A stretch of DNA of 21,298 nucleotides from positions 1 through 21,298 of IMG/VR virus record IMGVR_UViG_3300021960_007283. One strand, given 5' to 3'. Below, piece after piece: positions 19,962-21,298 of the stretch. The translations under genes and the position numbers were made by a program. Positions within the stretch are counted from its first letter, which is position 1; every line of letters begins with the position of its first letter. The notes under the pieces are model-generated. The model was not told the origin of the DNA. It made no database searches and saw only the letters and a program-made list of their open reading frames with translations. The stretch comes from a virus.

Positions 19962-20132
19962 TCACCCAAATGGGTTTCTTCCTTGATCCTTACAAAGTTT
20001 GAAATACATTTTATAATATCTATTACACATTTCTCTGATAGTATCTTTGTCATCATCAAAATCATTTACTTTGAGGTGATGATAACTTCCTTCCAAATCA
20101 GATATTAGAAGTAAGATTTTTACAGGATCCAT
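19962..20132 (-). CDS. 56-residue small acidic/helical protein
   Basis: MDPVKILLLISDLEGSYHHL, then KVNDFDDDKDTIREMCNRYY and KMYFKLCKDQGRNPFG. A short helical protein with two cysteines. The reading frame is open between tRNA-Gly and the zinc-ribbon gene with no competing frame. Unknown function; I recall relatives in cyanophages. Confidence 0.68.
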   Translation of the reverse strand: MDPVKILLLISDLEGSYHHLKVNDFDDDKDTIREMCNRYYKMYFKLCKDQGRNPFG

Positions 20133-20147
20133 AGTATAAAGAGGACA

Positions 20148-20218
20148 AGCGGAATACCAGAATCGAACTGGTGACGAAAGGTTGGAAACCTTTAGTTTTA
20201 CCTCTAAACTAATTCCGC
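20148..20218 (-). tRNA. trnG: tRNA-Gly(UCC)
   Basis: 71 bases: acceptor GCGGAAT/ATTCCGC, D stem GTTT/AAAC, anticodon stem AAAGG/CCTTT around TTTCCAA (anticodon TCC at 20184-20186), T stem ACCAG/CTGGT with loop TTCGATT, discriminator T as usual for glycine, no encoded CCA. All stems are perfect. Confidence 0.95.
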
Positions 20219-20240
20219 ATATAGGTGGGCCTTACATGAA

Positions 20241-20262
20241 AGAGGAGGTGGTGGTGGTGGTC
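20241..20262. repeat. Short GGT microsatellite between tRNA genes
   Basis: The plus strand has GGAGGTGGTGGTGGTGGTC in the 59-base spacer between tRNA-Gly and tRNA-Arg (ACC repeats on the transcribed minus strand). No further feature is seen in this spacer. Confidence 0.6.
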
Positions 20263-20277
20263 TCTTCCAATGCCCAA

Positions 20278-20350
20278 CGCCCCGTGGAGGATTCGCACCC
20301 CCGACCGCAAACTTAGAAGGTTCGTGCTCTGTCTCCTGAGCTAACGGGGC
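20278..20350 (-). tRNA. trnR: tRNA-Arg(UCU) with an altered elbow
   Basis: 73 bases: acceptor GCCCCGT/ACGGGGC, D stem GCTC/GAGC, anticodon stem CGAAC/GTTTG around CTTCTAA (anticodon TCT at 20315-20317), T stem GGGGG/CCTCC with one G-U, discriminator G. The T loop is TGCGAAT, so position 55 is G instead of the almost universal U/pseudouridine. The D loop AGGAGACA seems to have A at position 18. It reads AGA codons, common in AT-rich phage genes. Confidence 0.88.
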
Positions 20351-20403
20351 AAACTAATCACAGATTGTGATCGTACTCCCAATGGCAATAAGGAAGTTAC
20401 CGC

Positions 20404-20421
20404 AGTGGTTTCTCAACCACT
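20404..20421 (-). other. Hairpin upstream of tRNA-Arg
   Basis: Minus strand AGTGGTT, loop GAGA, AACCACT: seven perfect pairs. It falls right after the promoter at 20427-20455, so it probably forms the 5' end of the tRNA precursor. Confidence 0.55.
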
Positions 20422-20426
20422 CATAT

Positions 20427-20455
20427 AATATACAGTATTTTTAGTAGAATGTCAA
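20427..20455 (-). promoter_or_regulatory. Sigma70-type promoter for the tRNA-Arg/tRNA-Gly unit
   Basis: Minus strand TTGACA (20455-20450), 17 bases, TATATT (20432-20427; one mismatch). Start expected near 20420, at the hairpin. Confidence 0.75.
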
Positions 20456-20510
20456 ATCTCTTAGATACTTAAGTAATACTTATAGCTCCCCTTGGAACCG
20501 GACAAGCCAA
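20456..20510 (-). other. Gene-free spacer between two tandem promoters
   Basis: This part of the 20351-20591 gene-free stretch holds no open frame. On the minus strand it contains CTTGTCCGGTTCCAAG (a weak hairpin of four pairs) and a palindromic TAAGTATTACTTA. It would be the first transcribed part from the promoter at 20511-20539. Confidence 0.35.
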
Positions 20511-20539
20511 ATTCTACTTATCAATCAGAGTATTGTCAA
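20511..20539 (-). promoter_or_regulatory. Sigma70-type promoter directly after the terminator
   Basis: Minus strand TTGACA (20539-20534), 17 bases, TAGAAT (20516-20511; one mismatch). It lies five bases beyond the T-run of the terminator at 20544-20571 and about 70 bases before a second promoter. Confidence 0.7.
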
Positions 20540-20543
20540 GCAT

Positions 20544-20571
20544 AAAAAAAGAGAGGTCTTAAGACCCCTCT
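20544..20571 (-). terminator. Intrinsic terminator after the acidic small gene
   Basis: Minus strand AGAGGGGTCTT/AAGACCTCTCT is a near-perfect palindrome (one G-U) followed by seven Ts. It ends the transcript of the gene at 20592-20792. Confidence 0.88.
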
Positions 20572-20591
20572 GTAATGCTCTGTATGGCGCT

Positions 20592-20792
20592 CTATTGTTC
20601 TTCCAATGAAAGGAGTTCAATATCATCTCCTTCGGGTTCAAGCCACTCCTCAAACTCCTGGTAGATGGCATAGGCGTCATCTAGTTCGCCATTATCATGT
20701 TGCTTGCCTGCAACCCCTTCATGGATTTCTGAGATGCGTTCTAGAGACCACTCACGAATGTGACATACAATGTCTTCAGTCGTCTTTTCCAT
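20592..20792 (-). CDS. 66-residue acidic small protein
   Basis: From ATG 20792: MEKTTEDIVCHIREWSLERI, then SEIHEGVAGKQHDNGELDDA and YAIYQEFEEWLEPEGDD to the end. Strongly acidic and helical. A longer frame from 21008 exists, but its first 72 residues run over the nuclease gene and are of different composition, so I take the shorter one. Overlaps the nuclease by 17 bases. I recall the ELDDxxAIYQEFEEW motif from other cyanophage small proteins; function unknown. Confidence 0.68.
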   Translation of the reverse strand: MEKTTEDIVCHIREWSLERISEIHEGVAGKQHDNGELDDAYAIYQEFEEWLEPEGDDIELLSLEEQ

Positions 20793-21222
20793 AATAATCT
20801 TTTCGGAAGTACCTTGAGAGGATGTTGCTATTGTAGTAGCAAGGGGTTCCGTCGTCAAGGGATTCGGTAAGAACGTTGTTTCCGAAGAGTTGTTTCGTTT
20901 CTTCAAAATTAGTTTTGCCCTTCGTTTTATGAAGGCTGATGATAGTTCTACTAAAATTTTGTCTACCCAGTTTGTCAATGTCCTCTTTAAGTTCTGGACA
21001 AGACCCATAATACTTTCTCCAATCAGATTCTTGTTTTACTTTTCTCTTTTTTCCTTTTGGTGTTCGGAAAGACCAAAAATACTTTCGCCCAATGTATTGT
21101 CGTTGGTTGGTGAGATTGGTAATGTTATAAACAAAACCAAAGTGGTCCCCAATAAGGCTACCATCAAAGGGAGTGCCCAAATAGATCCATGGGTTTTCAT
21201 AATCAGTATCTATATTCTTCAA
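20776..21222 (-). CDS. GIY-YIG-type phage endonuclease (SegE-like)
   Basis: 148 residues. GFVYNITNLTNQRQYIGRK at 29-47 is the GIY-YIG core (GFVY replacing GIY, then YIG); Arg46 and a Glu in TNFEETKQ near 107 are the likely catalytic residues. SDWRKYYGSCPEL and GRQNFSRTIISL are typical of the compact phage relatives of T4 Seg nucleases. There is no separate DNA-binding domain, so it may be a free-standing homing nuclease or a DNA-processing enzyme. No in-frame ATG precedes the motif; the start appears to be TTG at 21222, which overlaps the previous gene by 20 bases. Start uncertain. Confidence 0.8.
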   Translation of the reverse strand: MKNIDTDYENPWIYLGTPFDGSLIGDHFGFVYNITNLTNQRQYIGRKYFWSFRTPKGKKRKVKQESDWRKYYGSCPELKEDIDKLGRQNFSRTIISLHKTKGKTNFEETKQLFGNNVLTESLDDGTPCYYNSNILSRYFRKDYYGKDD

Positions 21223-21298
21223 TGATGTTCAATACCTTGTCGAGATATTTATGTGCCATATCTCGATCCCCTTGCCACACTGTGTCAGGTTCTTCGTA
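21203..21298 (-). CDS. C-terminal end of an upstream small protein (partial)
   Basis: The last 31 residues are visible (YEEPDTVWQGDRDMAHKYLD, then KVLNIIEEYRY). Acidic and helical; no motif. It ends within the start of the nuclease gene. The N-terminus lies outside the window. Confidence 0.6.
   Translation of the reverse strand, partial: YEEPDTVWQGDRDMAHKYLDKVLNIIEEYRY

Noticed and set aside
20241-20262. GGT repeat as a CRISPR or regulatory array
   Set aside because: It is a three-base microsatellite of about five units with no spacers.
20456-20510. Degenerate tRNA suggested by GGTTCCAAG
   Set aside because: No acceptor, D or anticodon stems could be paired around it.
20793-21008. N-terminal extension of the acidic 66-residue protein
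   Set aside because: These codons run entirely over the GIY-YIG nuclease in another frame and read as low-complexity basic and Thr-rich sequence; a start at 20792 fits the gene order better.

Overview
This window looks like part of a T4-like cyanophage genome (a myovirus infecting marine Synechococcus or Prochlorococcus). The main evidence is two short high-light-inducible (Hli) genes with the chlorophyll-binding motif, a tail-lysozyme gene, a run of tiny overlapping genes, phage tRNA genes, T4-like late promoter motifs and a phage GIY-YIG nuclease. Every gene I can support is on the minus strand, so transcription runs from high to low coordinates. Starts overlap stops almost everywhere. Family assignments come from reading motifs by eye; no database search was run.

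Right end (21298 down to 16971): a partial gene, a GIY-YIG nuclease, a small acidic protein, a strong terminator, two sigma70-type promoters, tRNA-Arg(UCU) and tRNA-Gly(UCC). Then come about ten very small genes (two zinc-ribbon-like proteins, several one-helix membrane proteins, a Phd/YefM-like antitoxin), a CAU-anticodon tRNA, two more small genes, and a 66-residue gene flanked by two related hairpins.

Centre (16947 down to 3390): one 13.6-kb, sixteen-gene operon for making and attaching unusual sugars, driven by a consensus-like promoter built into the preceding terminator. In transcription order it encodes a GDP-mannose 3,5-epimerase homologue, a possible methyltransferase, a fucosyltransferase-like protein, a TylF-type methyltransferase, two glycosyltransferases, an RfbH/E1-type 3-dehydrase (PLP lysine replaced by histidine, Fe-S cysteines kept), a thiamine-diphosphate enzyme of the acetolactate synthase/YerE group, a complete PanB, a GDP-fucose-synthase-like reductase/epimerase, a nucleotidyltransferase and a PfkB kinase matching the two halves of HldE, a small HAD phosphatase, a cupin, a two-domain glycosyltransferase and a GT25 glycosyltransferase. 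The E1 plus YerE-like pair suggests a two-carbon-branched deoxysugar. The kinase, phosphatase and nucleotidyltransferase set suggests a heptose-type nucleotide sugar. The product could decorate the virion or remodel the host surface; the sequence does not say which.

Left end (3367 down to 1): a late-promoter-driven beta-barrel-like secreted protein with a structured leader, a small membrane protein, the two hli genes with two tiny partners, then a four-gene cassette in which three products look exported or membrane-bound (lysozyme lipoprotein, small membrane protein, secreted protein with an HExxH motif), and the start of another gene.

Regulation is unusually legible. Several promoters are at or near TTGACA-N17-TATAAT. 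In several of them the TGA stop codon of the preceding gene lies inside the -35 box. Two promoters fire into the left arm of a terminator hairpin placed directly before the next start codon. CTAAATA motifs sit 23-24 bases before three starts.
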